52,017 bases of DNA, from the NCBI GenBank assembly GCA_020849325.1, contig JADLGL010000014.1:1-52017 (forward strand). Direction: 5' to 3'. The notes beneath the pieces are model-generated. The model ran no database searches and had not been told where the DNA came from. It was given only the letters and a program-made list of their open reading frames with translations. Positions 50,153 through 52,017 of this stretch are shown piece after piece (positions within the stretch are counted from its first letter, which is position 1; every line of letters starts with the position of its first letter). Made by a program: the position numbers and the translations under genes. This DNA comes from Bauldia sp. (GTDB lineage: Bacteria > Pseudomonadota > Alphaproteobacteria > Rhizobiales > Kaistiaceae).

Positions 50153-51106
50153 CTAGGCGCCGGTGCGGACGGCGTTGCCTTCGATGACCATCGGAAGGTC
50201 CGCCGGGCTCGGCAGCGCCCGGTCCGCATCATTGGCGGCGCTCGCCTCGAGGTCGGCCGGCGAGGTGAGGAGCCGGCAGAGCCGCGCGATCACCTCGCGG
50301 AGATTGTGGCGGTGGACGACCATGTCGACCATGCCGTGGTCGCGGAGATATTCAGCGCGCTGGAATCCCTCCGGCAGCTTCTCGCGGATCGTCTGCTCGA
50401 TGACGCGCGGGCCGGCGAAGCCGATGAGCGCGCCCGGCTCGGCGATGTGGACGTCGCCCAGCATCGCGTAGGACGCCGTGACGCCGCCGGTGGTCGGGTT
50501 GGTGAGGACGACGATGAACGGCAGCCGCGCCTCGCGGAGCTGCTGCACGGCGATCGTGGTGCGCGGCATCTGCATGAGGGACATGATGCCCTCCTGCATG
50601 CGCGCGCCGCCGGAGGCCGCGAAGATGACGAAGGGCTCCTTCCGGTCGCGCGCATTGTCGAGGCCGGTGATGATGGCTTCGCCGGCGGCCATGCCGAGCG
50701 AGCCGCCCATGAAGTCGAAATCCTGCACGGCGGCCGTGAGCGGGACGCCCTCGACGGTGCCCGAGCCGAGCAGCACCGCGTCCTGGAGGCCGGTCTTCGT
50801 CCGCGCGTCGCGGAGGCGGTCGGTGTAGCGCCGCTCGTCGCGGAATTTCAGCGGATCGACCGGCACTTCCGGCACCGGGATCTCCTGCCACTTCGCCTCG
50901 TCGAAGAAGTAGTCGAGCCGGCGGCGGGCGCCCATCCGCATGTGGAAGCCCGAGCCGGGCACCACGAAATGGTTGTTCTCGAGGTCGCGGTGGAAAACCA
51001 TCTCGCCGGTCTCCGGACACTTGATCCAGAGGTTTTCGGGCACCTCGCGCTTGGCGCCGAGGATGCCGCGGATTTTCGGCCGGACGAGGTTGTTGATCCA
51101 GTTCAC
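50153..51106 (-). CDS. accD: Acetyl-CoA carboxylase carboxyltransferase subunit beta
   Basis: Beta subunit of the carboxyltransferase in fatty-acid synthesis, 317 residues. The carboxyltransferase core is visible: [51 protein letters not shown] and [12 protein letters not shown]. The N-terminal zinc region ([20 protein letters not shown]) keeps one of the four usual Cys. Loss of the zinc ribbon is, as I recall, typical of rhizobial AccD. Confidence 0.96.
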   Translation of the reverse strand: MNWINNLVRPKIRGILGAKREVPENLWIKCPETGEMVFHRDLENNHFVVPGSGFHMRMGARRRLDYFFDEAKWQEIPVPEVPVDPLKFRDERRYTDRLRDARTKTGLQDAVLLGSGTVEGVPLTAAVQDFDFMGGSLGMAAGEAIITGLDNARDRKEPFVIFAASGGARMQEGIMSLMQMPRTTIAVQQLREARLPFIVVLTNPTTGGVTASYAMLGDVHIAEPGALIGFAGPRVIEQTIREKLPEGFQRAEYLRDHGMVDMVVHRHNLREVIARLCRLLTSPADLEASAANDADRALPSPADLPMVIEGNAVRTGA

Positions 51107-51163
51107 GATTGAATCTTCCGTCGGGACTCTATGAGGATTCGGCGGCCCCCGCGCGCCGCCATT

Positions 51164-52000
51164 CTACCCTGCCGCCGCCGCGCGCGCCAAACGCGCCCCG
51201 CCGGCAAGCTCGGCCACGAGGCCGAGAACCGCTTTCGGCGTGCCCGCCTGCGCCTTCCCGGCGGGGTCGAGCGAACCGGCGATCGCGTTGACGAGGGCCG
51301 AGCCCACCACGACGCCGTCGGCCGTCTTGCCGAGCGCCGCCGCCTGCGCCGCCGTCTTCACGCCAAAACCGACCGCGACCGGTAATGTGGTGTGCCCCTT
51401 GATCCGCGCAACGGCCGTCCTGACCTTCGTCGTGTCGGGTGACGCCGTGCCGGTGATGCCGAGGATCGAGACGTAATAGACGAAGCCCGACGTGTTGTTC
51501 AGCACCGCCGGCAGGCGCTTGTCGTCGGTGGTGGGCGTTGCGAGGCGGATGAAGTTGATGCCGTGCTTCGCCGCCGGGATGCACAGCTCGTCGTCGGCCT
51601 CGGGCGGCAGGTCGACCACGATCAGCCCGTCGACGCCCGCCTGCGCGGCAGCCTCGAGGAAACGCTCGTTGCCGTAGGAGTAGATCGGGTTGTAGTACCC
51701 CATCAGGACGATCGGCGTGTTGGTGTCGCCCTCGCGGAAGGCGCGGACCATCGCCAGCGTTTTGTCCATCGTCTGCCCGCCCCTGAGCGCGCGCTCCGAC
51801 GCCCGCTGGATCGGCGGCCCCTCGGCCATCGGGTCGGAGAACGGCATGCCGAGCTCGATCACGTCGGCCCCCGCCGCCGGCATCCCTTTCAGGATCGCCA
51901 GCGACGTCTCGTAGTCGGGATCGCCGGCCGAAATGAACGTGACGAGCGCCGGCCGCCCTTCGGCGGCGCAAGCGGCGAAACGGGTGGAGATACGGGTCAC
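51164..52000 (-). CDS. trpA: Tryptophan synthase alpha chain
   Basis: Cleaves indole-glycerol phosphate to indole and glyceraldehyde-3-phosphate, 278 residues. Catalytic E49 ([12 protein letters not shown]) is present. Residue 60, usually Asp (ADGP), is Glu (AEGP). The [10 protein letters not shown] and [11 protein letters not shown] segments and the phosphate loop ([10 protein letters not shown]) are typical. The start is GTG 52000 with CAGGGA upstream. trpB should lie just beyond the window. Confidence 0.95.
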   Translation of the reverse strand: MTRISTRFAACAAEGRPALVTFISAGDPDYETSLAILKGMPAAGADVIELGMPFSDPMAEGPPIQRASERALRGGQTMDKTLAMVRAFREGDTNTPIVLMGYYNPIYSYGNERFLEAAAQAGVDGLIVVDLPPEADDELCIPAAKHGINFIRLATPTTDDKRLPAVLNNTSGFVYYVSILGITGTASPDTTKVRTAVARIKGHTTLPVAVGFGVKTAAQAAALGKTADGVVVGSALVNAIAGSLDPAGKAQAGTPKAVLGLVAELAGGARLARAAAAG

Positions 52001-52017
52001 GGAGAATTCCCTGTCAC

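Noticed and set aside
52001-52017. End of trpB
   Set aside because: A TGA is present in the last bases on the minus strand, but too little sequence is visible to call the gene.

Overview
The window looks like a core chromosomal segment of a high-GC alphaproteobacterium in the Hyphomicrobiales (Rhizobiales). This is inferred from the gene families and their order: chvI-chvG-hprK-PTS, actS/actR, divL next to tsaE and ahcY, ybeY-phoH-miaB, mutM-rpsT-dnaA, trpA-accD-folC, and Rhizobiales-type palindromic repeats. I cannot name a genus. Almost all of the sequence is housekeeping genes with short gaps. I saw no tRNA, rRNA, transposase, prophage or cas gene.

Layout. 1-3923 (minus): two gyrB genes in tandem, the downstream copy cut by the window edge. 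4138-9079 (minus): exostosin-like glycosyltransferase, recF, trmB, metK and an XRE regulator. 9159-14785 (minus): lnt, a CorC-like CBS protein, ybeY, phoH, miaB. 15016-17977 (minus): tsaE and a DivL-type sensor with Tyr in place of the H-box His. 18159-19258: an array of four palindromes at an exact 61-bp period, a DUF559 endonuclease gene between inverted palindromes, and a convergent hypothetical gene. 19280-20817 (minus): ahcY with a promoter and a foldable leader. 21053-24854 (plus): chvI, chvG, hprK, a mannose-type EIIA and HPr. 25016-34182 (plus): tsaB, rimI, fur/mur, a sugar nucleotidyltransferase, addB, addA. 34221-37007 (minus): actR, actS and two small coupled hypotheticals. 37119-37385 (plus): DUF2277. 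37463-44519 (minus): cardiolipin synthase-like protein, cysK, dut, coaBC, a vapC remnant, ubiB, ubiE. 44653-48628 (plus): mutM, rpsT, a 540-bp AT-rich gap, a rhodanese gene and dnaA. 48814-52000 (minus): folC, accD, trpA.

How the genes work together. DNA replication and repair genes dominate: gyrB twice, recF, addAB, mutM, dut, dnaA. Methionine/SAM recycling is served by metK and ahcY, and tRNA modification by miaB, tsaB, tsaE and trmB. Envelope signalling runs through ChvG-ChvI with the linked HPr kinase and PTS proteins. Redox control runs through ActS-ActR.

The most unusual signals are: the tandem gyrB paralogue with an altered ATP lid; a two-hairpin repeat that sits on the stop codons of four unrelated genes in the same orientation; the DUF559 gene bracketed by inverted palindromes beside a CRISPR-like but cas-less array; a folded ahcY leader; an AT-rich ORF-free region upstream of rhodanese-dnaA; and Glu at a catalytic Asp position in TrpA.
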